Assembly: GCA_000739515.1 (NCBI GenBank)
Contig: DF820456.1
Location: 624,519 to 663,013 of the forward strand
Source: Candidatus Moduliflexus flocculans
GTDB taxonomy: Bacteria > Moduliflexota > Moduliflexia > Moduliflexales > Moduliflexaceae
Length of the DNA stretch: 38,495 bases
Reading direction: 5' to 3'
The translations under genes were made by a program, and so were the position numbers. Below the pieces are notes generated by a model, which had not been told where the DNA came from, ran no database searches, and worked only from the letters and a program-made list of their open reading frames with translations. Each line of letters begins with the position of its first letter. Position 1 is the first letter of the stretch. This document shows positions 21,441 through 29,726 of this stretch, piece after piece.

Positions 21441-22370
21441 ATGCCATTAGTAAATAGTAAAGCACTCTTTGAAAAAGCCTATAAAGAAGGCTATGCCATC
21501 GGCGGTTTCAATGTGAATAACATGGAATTGCTTCAGGCTATCGTAGAAGCGGGCAACGAAGAAAAATCGCCGTTGATCCTGCAAGTGTCGGAAGGCGCGA
21601 GAAAATATGCAAACCCGACCTATCTCGTCAAATTAGTCGAAGCCGCTGTGGCGACATCGAATATTCCGATTGTGTTGCATCTCGATCATGGTGACAGCTT
21701 TGAAATGTGCAAAGCCTGCGTTGACGACGGTTTCACCTCCGTCATGATTGACGCCTCGAAATATCCGTTCGAAAAAAATATCGAAATCACCAAAAAAGTC
21801 GTGGAATATGCCCATGACAAAGGCGTGGTGGTCGAAGCCGAACTCGGCAAATTAGCGGGCATCGAAGACGCGGTGAACGTGTCCGAAAAAGACGCGATCT
21901 ACACCAACCCGGAAGAAGTCGCCGAATTCGTCCAGAAAACCAACGTGGATTCATTGGCGATTGCCATCGGCACGAGCCATGGCGCGTATAAATTCAAAGG
22001 CGAAGCCAAGCTCGATTTCGACCGCCTCCATCGCATTGAAAAGATGATTCCGGGCTTCCCGATTGTGTTGCACGGCTCATCTTCCGTGCCGCAGGAATAC
22101 GTGCAGAAATGCAACCAGTACGGCGGCAATCTGCCCGGCGCGAAAGGCGTTCCAGAGGATATGCTCCGCGAAGCCGCCCGCTCTGCTGTCTGCAAAATCA
22201 ACATTGACACCGACCTGCGTCTCGTGTTAACGGCGACCATCCGCGAAGTCTTCGCAAAGACTCCGGGCGAATTCGACCCGCGCAAATATCTCGGCCCAGG
22301 CCGCAGCGCAGTGAAAGAACTCGTGCGTCATAAAATCAAAGACGTGCTCGGTTCTGCTGGCAAAGCGTAA
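21441..22370 (+). CDS. fba: Class II fructose-bisphosphate aldolase
   Basis: 309 residues, the usual size of class IIB aldolases. Metal and substrate motifs: GGFNVNNMELLQA at the N-terminus, HLDHGD with zinc ligand His at about 80-85, VEAELG, GTSHGAYKF and VLHGSSSVP with further zinc His residues, and KINIDTDLR. It splits fructose 1,6-bisphosphate into glyceraldehyde 3-phosphate and dihydroxyacetone phosphate in glycolysis, with a zinc ion. ATG 21441 follows GGAGGAG. It is transcribed alone, with its own promoter and a strong hairpin behind it. Confidence 0.96.
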   Translation: MPLVNSKALFEKAYKEGYAIGGFNVNNMELLQAIVEAGNEEKSPLILQVSEGARKYANPTYLVKLVEAAVATSNIPIVLHLDHGDSFEMCKACVDDGFTSVMIDASKYPFEKNIEITKKVVEYAHDKGVVVEAELGKLAGIEDAVNVSEKDAIYTNPEEVAEFVQKTNVDSLAIAIGTSHGAYKFKGEAKLDFDRLHRIEKMIPGFPIVLHGSSSVPQEYVQKCNQYGGNLPGAKGVPEDMLREAARSAVCKINIDTDLRLVLTATIREVFAKTPGEFDPRKYLGPGRSAVKELVRHKIKDVLGSAGKA

Positions 22371-22382
22371 GACTCGCTGTTC

Positions 22383-22423
22383 AAGCTCAGGAAGCTGCGG
22401 CTTCCTGAGCTTTTCGTGTCTTT
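22383..22423 (+). terminator. Probable intrinsic terminator of fba
   Basis: AAGCTCAGGAAGC (22383-22395) pairs perfectly with GCTTCCTGAGCTT (22400-22412) across TGCG, and a T-rich stretch (TTCGTGTCTTT) follows. It starts 13 bp after the fba stop. Confidence 0.7.
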
Positions 22424-22472
22424 GGCGGTTATGCTTGTGGAATATTGCCATTCTCATGCGCGAATGAAAGGC

Positions 22473-22500
22473 TTGACAAAAAAAGAGAATTGCATATCGT
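22473..22500 (+). promoter_or_regulatory. Candidate promoter of the toxin-antitoxin pair
   Basis: TTGACA (22473-22478) and TATCGT (22495-22500) are 16 bp apart, 35 bp before the antitoxin start. The -35 is perfect and the -10 matches four of six positions. Confidence 0.45.
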
Positions 22501-22535
22501 TATTTCATAACATGCTGATAATAGGAGGAGGTCTT

Positions 22536-22823
22536 ATGTCGAATACCATTGCGCTTTTTCCAGAGATTACGACAGACGCAGAATTTAAAAATAGAGTCGA
22601 ACAGGCGTGCAAAGCCTCTCATCTTACCTATGCTGATGTCGTTACGCGTTTGTTGAATCAGTGGTTGAATGGGATGGTTGATTTGGAAAACGAACCTGAC
22701 CCGGATTTTGTGATAAATGCCCGCGAAGCATTACGCTCGGAAAACGTTCGGAACGCGATGAAACGACTTGGCGAACAGTTTGATGCCCGGCGAACCTACC
22801 CGAATGCCATAAAAGTTGCATGA
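22536..22823 (+). CDS. Putative type II antitoxin
   Basis: 95 residues from ATG 22536, which has a very strong AGGAGGAGG just upstream. The N-terminal half (EFKNRVEQACKASHLTYADV followed by VTRLLNQWLNG) has the spacing of a ribbon-helix-helix or RelB-like dimerisation and DNA-binding segment. The C-terminal half is charged and probably wraps the toxin. The stop overlaps the next start by four bases (ATGA), the usual arrangement of antitoxin before toxin. It would repress its own promoter and neutralise the downstream protein. No exact family is recognised. Confidence 0.65.
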   Translation: MSNTIALFPEITTDAEFKNRVEQACKASHLTYADVVTRLLNQWLNGMVDLENEPDPDFVINAREALRSENVRNAMKRLGEQFDARRTYPNAIKVA

Positions 22824-23236
22824 AATATATCCTCATCTCCCAAAGCTTTCGACGGCAATTAAAAGTGTTGAGACGGTACTTAACCGAGCAGGATGTCGTT
22901 GATGATATAGCGCGATTTATCCGGCGAGGTTTGACAAAAGGAGAAACATTCCTTGAAGCATACACGATTTCTCAAATACATCTGGAAATCGTAAAGCTTC
23001 GCTTATCTGTCTATCGCGTAGATTTTCGGTATTTAATCGGCGTTATAGAACAACGCGATTATCTTCCAATTATTATAGATTTAAAGAAAGGGCGTTACGG
23101 ACAAAATCTTAGCCTTAACGCTGATAGGCAAACCGTTGTAGCAATCGAATCTGCAATTATCCGAATGGTCGAAGATTATCTTGAGCATACCGAAGCCTCT
23201 CCGACATTAACGGCCTATTCTGTTGAAGAGTCATAA
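22820..23236 (+). CDS. Putative type II toxin, RelE/ParE-like
   Basis: 138 residues. The basic N-terminal helix (SFRRQLKVLRRYLTEQD) is followed by a beta-rich core (EIVKLRLSVYRVDFRYLIGV, then YLPIIIDLKKGRYGQN). The pattern K-x-R-x-x-x-R-x-x-Y followed by strands ending in LKKGRYG resembles RelE-superfamily ribonuclease toxins. It is longer than typical RelE (about 90), with a C-terminal extension. ATG 22820 overlaps the antitoxin stop. If active it would cleave mRNA on the ribosome. Assignment rests on gene order and general pattern only. Confidence 0.6.
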   Translation: MKYILISQSFRRQLKVLRRYLTEQDVVDDIARFIRRGLTKGETFLEAYTISQIHLEIVKLRLSVYRVDFRYLIGVIEQRDYLPIIIDLKKGRYGQNLSLNADRQTVVAIESAIIRMVEDYLEHTEASPTLTAYSVEES

Positions 23237-23259
23237 CCGCCTTTATCACGCAATCTCTC

Positions 23260-24981
23260 ATGGATACCTTTATTCTCAATGCCATCACGCAGGAACTCGC
23301 GGCTCGCATCTGCCCGTCGAAAATCAATAACATCCTGCAACCGGATGAATTCACGCTGATTTTCGTGCTCTGGACGCAAGGCCATGAACAGCGGCTCGCG
23401 ATCTCGGTGGATTCGCGCTATCAATATTGCTTTCTGACGCAGCAGAAGCCGGACAGTCAGACGCTCGCGTTTGCAAAGTTCTTGCTCTGCCATATCAAAG
23501 GCGGCGAAATTCTGCGGATTTCGAAACCGCCGCTGGAACGGATCGTGACGTTCGATATTGCGCGGCGCGACATTGACGGTCAGCCGCTCCGATTTCAGTT
23601 GATTCTGGAAATCATGGGGCGCTACAGTAATCTGATTCTCGTGCAGCAGGAAAGCGGCAAAATTCTCGATAGCGCCCGCCACGTTACCGCCGAGCAAAGT
23701 TCGTTTCGCCGCCTTGCGCCGGGCGCAGTCTATGTGCCGCCGCCAACGCAGGACAAAATCGCGCTGACCAACATCTCGCGCCAGCAGTTCGAGCGCATTT
23801 TGAGCGAACGCGCCGCCGCGCCGCTCTGGAAAATGCTGATCGAGCATATTCAAGGCGTCAGTCCGTTGATTGCCAAAGAGATCGCCGGAAGCGACAGCGA
23901 CGAAGACGCGGCGCGATGGGCGCGACTTGATCGAATCGCCGAAAGCGTCAGGAATGGCGAATATCAGCCGACGCTCGTACTCGAAGAACATGAGCGCGGC
24001 GACGCCGTTCCGGTTCTCCTCTCCGCCCTGTTGTTAGAACAATTTTCACGCGAACCAAACCGGGTCATTCGCGCGTTCGATTCCATGAGCGCGGCGGCGG
24101 AAACCTATTATCAGCAGGTCGCCGGACGGCAGCAGTTTGATTCGCTGAAAACATCGCTGCTCAGCGCCATCGCGCATCGCGCCGCCAAAATTCAGAAAAA
24201 ACGCGAACATCTGGCCGCCAATCAGCGCGAAATCGAGCAGGCCGACGACTACCGCATCAAAGGCGAAATGCTGACCGCGAACATGCACCGCGTGCGAAAA
24301 GGGCTGACGAGCGTCGCGCTGCCGAATTATTACGCGGACGATCAGGCGGAGATCGACATTCCGCTTGACCCGAAATTCAGCCCGGCGCAAAACGCGCAAC
24401 GCTATTTCAAGCAATATAACAAGCTCAAACAGGGGAAAGAGGTCACGGCGCAGCGCTTGTTAGAAGCGGAACAGATGTTGGCGTATTTGGACGAACTCGC
24501 GTTTTTTGTGGAAAGCGCGGAGAATATCGAGGCGTTGCGGGAATTGCGCGGCGACATTCAGGACACCAAACCCGCCGAACATTCGCGGCAGCAAAAGAAA
24601 AAGCAGGAAGAGCCGCCGCAGCCGTTTCGTCGGTTCGTGTCGTCGGACGGCTTTCAGATTTACGTCGGCAAGAACAGCCGCGAAAACGACCTGCTTACGC
24701 TCCGCACCGCGCAGCCCGACGACATCTGGCTGCACGCCTACAACGCGCCCGGCTCGCACGCCCTGATTCTCAATCGCGAGCGCAAAGCCGTGCCGGAACG
24801 CACGATTGCCGAAGCCGCCGCGTTAGCCGCCTATTACAGCAAACTCCGCCGCGCTGGAAAAGCGGATGTGATGTTCACGTTTCGCAAATATGTCCGCAAA
24901 CCGAAAGGCACGCCGCCGGGGTTAGTCACGGTCTCCGAATTTGAGACGATCCGCGTCGTGCCGCGAGCAATAATCGGGTAG
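23260..24981 (+). CDS. NFACT-family protein (RqcH / fibronectin-binding A-like)
   Basis: 573 residues. The NFACT-N domain is at the N-terminus (MDTFILNAITQELAARICPS, later LILEIMGRYSNLILV). A helix-hairpin-helix-like and coiled-coil middle follows (about 290-450, with AHRAAKIQKKREHLAANQRE). The C-terminal NFACT-R domain is at about 460-570 (RRFVSSDGFQIYVGKNSREN, DDIWLHAYNAPGSHALI, VMFTFRKYVRKPKGTPPGLV). In Bacillus, RqcH binds obstructed 50S subunits and adds C-terminal alanine tails; the same family was first named for fibronectin binding. The start at ATG 23260 lacks a ribosome binding site. It is 23 bp after the toxin gene but probably unrelated to it. Confidence 0.9.
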   Translation: MDTFILNAITQELAARICPSKINNILQPDEFTLIFVLWTQGHEQRLAISVDSRYQYCFLTQQKPDSQTLAFAKFLLCHIKGGEILRISKPPLERIVTFDIARRDIDGQPLRFQLILEIMGRYSNLILVQQESGKILDSARHVTAEQSSFRRLAPGAVYVPPPTQDKIALTNISRQQFERILSERAAAPLWKMLIEHIQGVSPLIAKEIAGSDSDEDAARWARLDRIAESVRNGEYQPTLVLEEHERGDAVPVLLSALLLEQFSREPNRVIRAFDSMSAAAETYYQQVAGRQQFDSLKTSLLSAIAHRAAKIQKKREHLAANQREIEQADDYRIKGEMLTANMHRVRKGLTSVALPNYYADDQAEIDIPLDPKFSPAQNAQRYFKQYNKLKQGKEVTAQRLLEAEQMLAYLDELAFFVESAENIEALRELRGDIQDTKPAEHSRQQKKKQEEPPQPFRRFVSSDGFQIYVGKNSRENDLLTLRTAQPDDIWLHAYNAPGSHALILNRERKAVPERTIAEAAALAAYYSKLRRAGKADVMFTFRKYVRKPKGTPPGLVTVSEFETIRVVPRAIIG

Positions 24982-25047
24982 AACTTTTCGAATATATTTT
25001 GTCGGCGTCTCTTCATCTTTTCTTTCCTCTTTTATAAAGATGAAACC

Positions 25048-26799
25048 ATGAGCAACACAACGCAGACACGCATTCGAGAGAAAATCATTATGATAGGAAT
25101 ATCACTTTTTATCCTCATTTCGCTGGGCATCACATGGTTTGTTCTGTATGCGATCATCGCAATCAAACGGCAAAACGCGCATAGAAGCGCAATTCTGGAG
25201 GGGTTGGGATTCTCGCCCGTCGCTAACCCGCCTGCCGCGTTCGTCGAGTATATTACCACGCTGCATCATCACGTCAAAACATCCAAACCGCGCCTGAAAC
25301 TCGATCATGTTTTTCAGCAGCGCATTGGCAACGCGGATGTCTATCTGTTCGAACTGATAGACAATGGTTCTGAACATAGCAAGCATTACGAGGTAGTGGC
25401 GTATGTCTCGCCATCGTTGCGCCTGCCTCGATTTTTGCTGAATCCGGTCTTGCCGACAAAAGAGGCGAAACCTGATGAAAATTCGGCGATTTTCAAAGTC
25501 TTGAATTCGATGTTTCGCTATAATCACAAGGTGGAGTTTCCAGATGTTCCAGAATTCGAGGAGCGCTATACGCTTTCGATTACAGATGAACAGGATGACA
25601 GCGAGATACAAAACACCTTCACTCCTCCTGTTACCGCTGGCCTGCTGAACTCTCCATCTCAATATAGCATGTTGGGGTGGGGCGATACGATCACCGAACG
25701 GTCGCGCTTGAAGATCACAACCAAAACGACGATAGAAGAAGCGAAGGCGATGCTTGAGGATATTCTGTCGCTGTTTCTTCTGTTCGAAAATCAGGGCGCA
25801 TCATCCACCGTTAATGTCCGGGCGCTTGATAGCAGCCTTTCAAGGAATCTTGCCGGGAAAAATGAGATTCCGGCGGCGCTTAAAACCTTTGAAAAATCGG
25901 TAAAAATTATCGCCGCGCTGTTCGCGATCAGTTTCCTCCTCACAGGCGCAAGTTTTATTTTTAAAGCGGTTTCTTTTCAGAAAGAACAGGCGGCCTCACA
26001 AGAGGAGGCGGTTCACGAAATGCCCGCGCCGCCGATTGCCACGCCGACGCCCGCGCCGGAACTGCCGCCGAAATTGCCGGAACTGACTGGCTTTGCCTGT
26101 GCGGAAACGAACGGCCATCTCGAATGCGTCGAACCGCTGACCGGCATGATTCTTGTCAATATTCCGGTGGCGCAGTCCGATATGTGCGGCGCGAAAACCG
26201 AATATTGGTTAGGAAAATATGAAGTCACGCAGGAGGAATGGGAAAAATTGATGGGAACGAATCCGTCATTTTTCAATCGTTCGAAACTCGGCGACGGCTA
26301 TAAACGGCATCCGGTGGAGCAAGTGTCATGGGATGACGCACAGGCGTTTCTTCAGGTCTTGAACAGCCGCTACAAGGACAAAGGCGTCAAATTCGATGTG
26401 CCGTCAACAGCGCAGTACCAACGCGGCTGTCAGGCCGGGATGAACGCGGAATGGCCGTATGGCACGAGAGATGCGACCCAGCTTGACGCCTATGCCTATC
26501 ATAACGGCAACGCACTCGGATCAAGCCACATCGTCGGCGAAAAAGCCGGGAATGCGTTCGGGCTGTACGACATCATCGGCAATATCTATGAATGGAGTCG
26601 GGACACGAATTTCACGCTCAAGATGACGGATGGAAATGCCGAATTCATTCCCGACAAAGACGGTAGAAAAGACCTGTTAGGCGGGTCGTGGAAGACCGAT
26701 CCCGATAGCCAGCGCTGTACGATGATTCCAGCGGAATTGCCCGCCGCGCGGCGCAATGATGTCGGCTTTCGGGTCGCGGTCGAGCCAGTTGCGCCGTAG
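25048..26799 (+). CDS. Membrane-anchored SUMF1/FGE-like protein
   Basis: 583 residues. One membrane helix is at about 14-37 and a second at about 288-308; the region between (about 40-285) is an unrecognised soluble domain. After a Pro-rich hinge (MPAPPIATPTPAPELPPKLP) comes a C-terminal SUMF1-like domain (about 360-583): YWLGKYEVTQEEWEKLMGTN, HPVEQVSWDDAQAF, FGLYDIIGNIYEWSRD, LLGGSWKTDPDS, NDVGFRVAV. Formylglycine-generating enzymes use two Cys in GGSxxC...C; here the first position after GGSW is Lys-Thr and only one Cys (SQRC) is nearby. It is more likely a ligand-binding or scaffold SUMF1 domain than an active oxidase. ATG 25048 has no clear ribosome binding site. Confidence 0.85.
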   Translation: MSNTTQTRIREKIIMIGISLFILISLGITWFVLYAIIAIKRQNAHRSAILEGLGFSPVANPPAAFVEYITTLHHHVKTSKPRLKLDHVFQQRIGNADVYLFELIDNGSEHSKHYEVVAYVSPSLRLPRFLLNPVLPTKEAKPDENSAIFKVLNSMFRYNHKVEFPDVPEFEERYTLSITDEQDDSEIQNTFTPPVTAGLLNSPSQYSMLGWGDTITERSRLKITTKTTIEEAKAMLEDILSLFLLFENQGASSTVNVRALDSSLSRNLAGKNEIPAALKTFEKSVKIIAALFAISFLLTGASFIFKAVSFQKEQAASQEEAVHEMPAPPIATPTPAPELPPKLPELTGFACAETNGHLECVEPLTGMILVNIPVAQSDMCGAKTEYWLGKYEVTQEEWEKLMGTNPSFFNRSKLGDGYKRHPVEQVSWDDAQAFLQVLNSRYKDKGVKFDVPSTAQYQRGCQAGMNAEWPYGTRDATQLDAYAYHNGNALGSSHIVGEKAGNAFGLYDIIGNIYEWSRDTNFTLKMTDGNAEFIPDKDGRKDLLGGSWKTDPDSQRCTMIPAELPAARRNDVGFRVAVEPVAP

Positions 26800-27310
26800 T
26801 TTTCGAACTGCAAGAAACTTCATAAACGACTGATTCCTATGTCATGTCGCAAGGAAAATCACATTTCTTCGCAGGCCTCAATTAGTATGCGCTGGAATAA
26901 AGGTTGGTTCCGCAATAAAAATAACGCCCGCGATCTGTCGAACGTGACGACTCCTGTTCGTGAATGTAGGCCGTCCGTTTCGCCTTCGCAACATCCCGAA
27001 ACGTTGCGCGAGAAGGGAGCGCAGCGGAATTTCGAGCGCCGTGCGTTTCGGGGGTGGGAAAGTTCCGTGTTTCTCGTTCCGGCGTGCTGTGCGCCTTTAG
27101 GAGACGTTTTCTTTAAACAGGAAGAACGACTTGACGGCTGGCGTCACGTCATTTCTGAGGGAAAAATCGAAGTGCTGTGTTTATCGGGGGTGATGTTGAG
27201 AGACTCACACAGTGAAAAAAAAGGGGAAAAAAGAAAAACGAAGATGCGATAATATCGAGGGCTTTGCCAGTCAAGAGCGGCGCTTTTATTTATGATTTCC
27301 CAGTTGTAGT
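26800..27310. other. Gene-poor region between the SUMF1-like gene and the insertion sequence
   Basis: One open frame (26839-27252, plus strand) exists but has no family features and odd Cys/Arg-rich composition, so I do not call it. Palindromic pieces are seen: CCCGAAACG (26995-27003) with CGTTTCGGG (27044-27052) enclosing GCGC blocks. The end (27230-27310) is purine-rich then AT-rich. It may hold a decayed repeat element. Confidence 0.4.
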
Positions 27311-28457
27311 TATACCAATTGTGTTTGAAAAGATCATACATTATTCAGAGATGCCTACCAACGCCTCACGACTCCACGACCAGCCTGCCAAACGTTGAAC
27401 CCGATCAGGAGAGGCATTCAATTCGCGCAACTCCCGCTCTACGGCCTCCCGTTTGGCCTCCAGCGTTCCATACATGACGCCTTCGATCCGACTGCGCAGC
27501 CATTCGAACACCCGTTCGGTCGGGGTCAGTTCCGGCGAATACGCCGGTTGTTCGATCCGATGCACAGGGATCGCATCAGAGGCCGCTCCGCCATGGCCTC
27601 GCGCGCGGTCCCACACCACCGTTGAGAGCCCCTGGACACCCCATTGCGCCACCACGTCCGCCAAGGCTCGGCTCGTCATGCCTGATGTCCAGTCCCACCA
27701 GAGCCGACCGCGCACCCCATGACGGCCAGGACGAGAGACTGCCACTGAGAGACGTATTCGACCGCTTGCACGATCTTCACGCCAACAGACGCCCACACCC
27801 GGCGCGTCTGTCCAATGAGTCCGACCCGCATCTCATCCGCCCACGCCACCCCGTGGCACGTTGTCAGTCCGACGGCATCGAGTTCGGCGCGGAGCCCCCT
27901 TTTTTCCACGCCACCTGTTCCTCCTGCGAGGACTTCGGGTTTCGGGGACGGGGAACGTTTTTCTTGCGCGTCAACCGGAGAAAGACTTCACGGCGCCCCC
28001 AATAACTCTACGTGCTCCCATCCTGCTCGCGCCCCCAGTGAATCGCATCCCATCGCGTCCGAAATGCCCCGGTATCCGCGTGGGCTTTCAGTGCCTGGGT
28101 CTGGGCAGCGGTCAATTTTCTCGGCGCCCACCCCGCCTTGCCGGTGGCGGGTCACTTCGGCGAGTCCCCCCTGCCGATACCATGTCACCCACGTCTGCAC
28201 CGTGCGATAGGTGTCCCCTATCAGCGTCGCCACCTCGGCCAACGAGCGGCCACGTCGCAACTGCCACAGCGCCTGAAGTCGCGGAAGAAGACGGCCATTC
28301 GTCGCGTGATGATAGACCTGAAAGAGTTCCTGTTCACTGTGCTGCCAGTCACAGTACCATCGTCGTCCCATAGATCATCCCTCCATTGCATGCAGAAGGT
28401 GATCACCGCTCACTGGTGTCAAGGCAATTTATGATCTAATTTATCACAATTGGTATA
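27311..28457 (-). mobile_element. Decayed IS630-family insertion sequence
   Basis: The ends TATACCAATTGTG (27311-27323) and CACAATTGGTATA (28445-28457) are perfect inverted repeats that continue imperfectly (AGATCATA shared further in). The outermost TA on both sides is the target duplication typical of IS630/Tc1-mariner. Removing the element restores GTAGT-TA-ATTACAAA. About 1.15 kb, noticeably richer in G+C than its surroundings, with one broken transposase gene on the minus strand. Confidence 0.85.
27341..28371 (-). pseudogene. IS630-family transposase, frameshifted and stop-interrupted
   Basis: The start at 28371 has GGAGGG 7 nt upstream. The N-terminal helix-turn-helix region (RGRSLAEVATLIGDTYRTVQ, TWVTWYRQGG) is in one frame to about 28110. 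The frame then shifts at a G-run (to GAPRKLTAAQTQALKAHAD and on) and meets an in-frame TAG. Another frame carries the first catalytic Asp (WADEMRVGL, 27676-27909). A last frame (to 27341) carries the second Asp (VVWDRARGH) and the Glu (PELTPTERVFEWLRSR). All three DDE residues survive but in different frames, with at least three frameshifts at homopolymer G/A runs. Not functional as read, unless the shifts are sequencing errors. Confidence 0.85.
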
Positions 28458-28545
28458 ATTACAAAATATATTGAGAACAGTTATCCTGCCCCGGTCACAT
28501 ACATCTCAATTCCCCATTCTTGGGATTCCCCCTATTGTAATTAAA

Positions 28546-28561
28546 ATGCCAATTGTGGCAT
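28546..28561 (-). terminator. Weak possible terminator of mtgA
   Basis: On the minus strand ATGCCA-CAAT-TGGCAT is followed by TTTTAATTACAAT, 25 bp after the mtgA stop. The stem has only 6 bp, so efficiency is doubtful. Confidence 0.3.
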
Positions 28562-28585
28562 AAATACGATCATCGTTACGCCATC

Positions 28586-29368
28586 TTACCGCATGTTTTT
28601 CAAAAACGCCGTTCCGCCTAATTGCCGCATCTGTCGTTCGATCCAGCGCCGCCGCGCGACCTGATGCGGCGTCGGATTTTCAACCTTCAGCCGTTTCGGG
28701 TTTGGCAGGACGGCGGCGAGCCGCGCTGCGTCGCCTTGCGTGAGTTTGGCGGCAGGCTTTCCGAAAAACGTCTCGGCTGCGGCAGAGACGCCGTACATGC
28801 CGTCGCCGAATTCGGCGATATTGACATACACTTCCAATATGCGCTGTTTCGACCACAGCAATTCGATCAGCACCGTAAAATAGGCTTCCAGCCCTTTCCG
28901 CACATAGCTTCGGCCTGACCAGAGAAAGAGGTTTTTCGCCACCTGCTGTGAAATCGTGCTGGCGCCGCGCACGCGCTTTCCGGCAGCTTTTTTCTCTAAT
29001 TGGGTCGAGATGGATTCCAGATCAAACCCATGATGATCCAGAAATTTTTGGTCTTCTGCGGCGATCACTGCCAGCGGCATCGCCAGAGAAATTTCATTCC
29101 AATCCACCCATGTATAGTGAATCGGCGTCCGGCGTTCCGCGAGAACGACGCCCTCAAGCCATCGCGCCAGCATAAACGCGCTGGTGGGCGGCGCAATCCA
29201 ACGCAAGGCCAGCACCAGGATGATTGACAGCGCAAACGCCGCCAGCAGCGAATGTCCGATTATGCGCAGAATGCGGACACGCTTGCATGGCGTTATGCTT
29301 GCTGTTGCCGATTGAGACGGCGTGACATCAGCCGTCAGCTTCGGAGAAATTTCCTGAGCTTCATTCAT
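28586..29368 (-). CDS. mtgA: Monofunctional biosynthetic peptidoglycan transglycosylase
   Basis: 260 residues. The membrane anchor is at about 34-56 (HSLLAAFALSIILVLALRWI). The GT51 domain follows, with catalytic Glu in AAEDQKFLDHHGFD and the conserved GASTISQQVAKNLFLWSGRS, RKGLEAYFTVLIELLWSKQR-ILEVYVNIAEFG and AARLAAVLPNPKR. It polymerises lipid II into glycan strands at the inner membrane; MtgA-type enzymes occur in Gram-negative bacteria. The ATG at 29368 has no Shine-Dalgarno motif; 10 bp upstream begins the palindromic element 29378-29543, which may have displaced the original leader. An in-frame start inside the element (29473) would add 35 residues of repeat-encoded sequence and is unlikely. 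Confidence 0.93.
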   Translation of the reverse strand: MNEAQEISPKLTADVTPSQSATASITPCKRVRILRIIGHSLLAAFALSIILVLALRWIAPPTSAFMLARWLEGVVLAERRTPIHYTWVDWNEISLAMPLAVIAAEDQKFLDHHGFDLESISTQLEKKAAGKRVRGASTISQQVAKNLFLWSGRSYVRKGLEAYFTVLIELLWSKQRILEVYVNIAEFGDGMYGVSAAAETFFGKPAAKLTQGDAARLAAVLPNPKRLKVENPTPHQVARRRWIERQMRQLGGTAFLKNMR

Positions 29369-29377
29369 ATTTTGTTC

Positions 29378-29543
29378 GTAACTATTTACCCCTGTTCGCC
29401 GTAGGCGATATGGTGTTGTAGAAGAGACATTTCCTGCAAGGCATTTTTCGCCGTAGGCGATACGGGAGCACAACCGCTACGCGGTAGAATGTGGCAATGC
29501 GCACATTCTACAATACCCGAAGCCCTACGGGCTAAATAATTAC
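29378..29543 (-). repeat. MITE-like palindromic element, family B (copy 2)
   Basis: The termini GTAACTATTTACC (29378-29390) and GCTAAATAATTAC (29531-29543) are near-inverted. Read on the minus strand, the interior matches the element at 5312-5426: CCCGTAGGGCTTC, ATTGTAGAATG, CATTCTACCGCGTAGCGGTT, GTATCGCCTACGGCGAA. It then has about 45 extra bp ending in a second GCCTACGGCGAACAG. It lies directly before mtgA. Confidence 0.85.
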
Positions 29544-29616
29544 TTTTGTTCTTAAATTCAAGCGTATTGGCGAACAGTCGTGTCCGCCATTTCAGATCGG
29601 TGGGGGCGACAAACCG

Positions 29617-29649
29617 ACCTGTCAGACACCTTGAAGGTGTCTGACAGGT
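29617..29649. repeat. TGTCAGACA-family palindrome (copy 4)
   Basis: ACCTGTCAGACACC pairs perfectly with GGTGTCTGACAGGT across TTGAA. It lies between the element upstream of mtgA and the stop of the outer-membrane protein gene. Confidence 0.87.
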
Positions 29650-29726
29650 TGCCGTCCCTTGCATACGAATACTGCTGTAAAAAAAGGAAGGAGGGTGTCA
29701 AGCAAAATTCTGGCGAGAATCGCTTG

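Noticed and set aside
23215..23991. 258-codon antisense frame in the NFACT gene
   Set aside because: No recognisable motifs; overlaps a conserved gene completely.
26839..27252. 137-codon open frame before the insertion sequence
   Set aside because: No family features, overlaps palindromic DNA, no convincing ribosome binding site.
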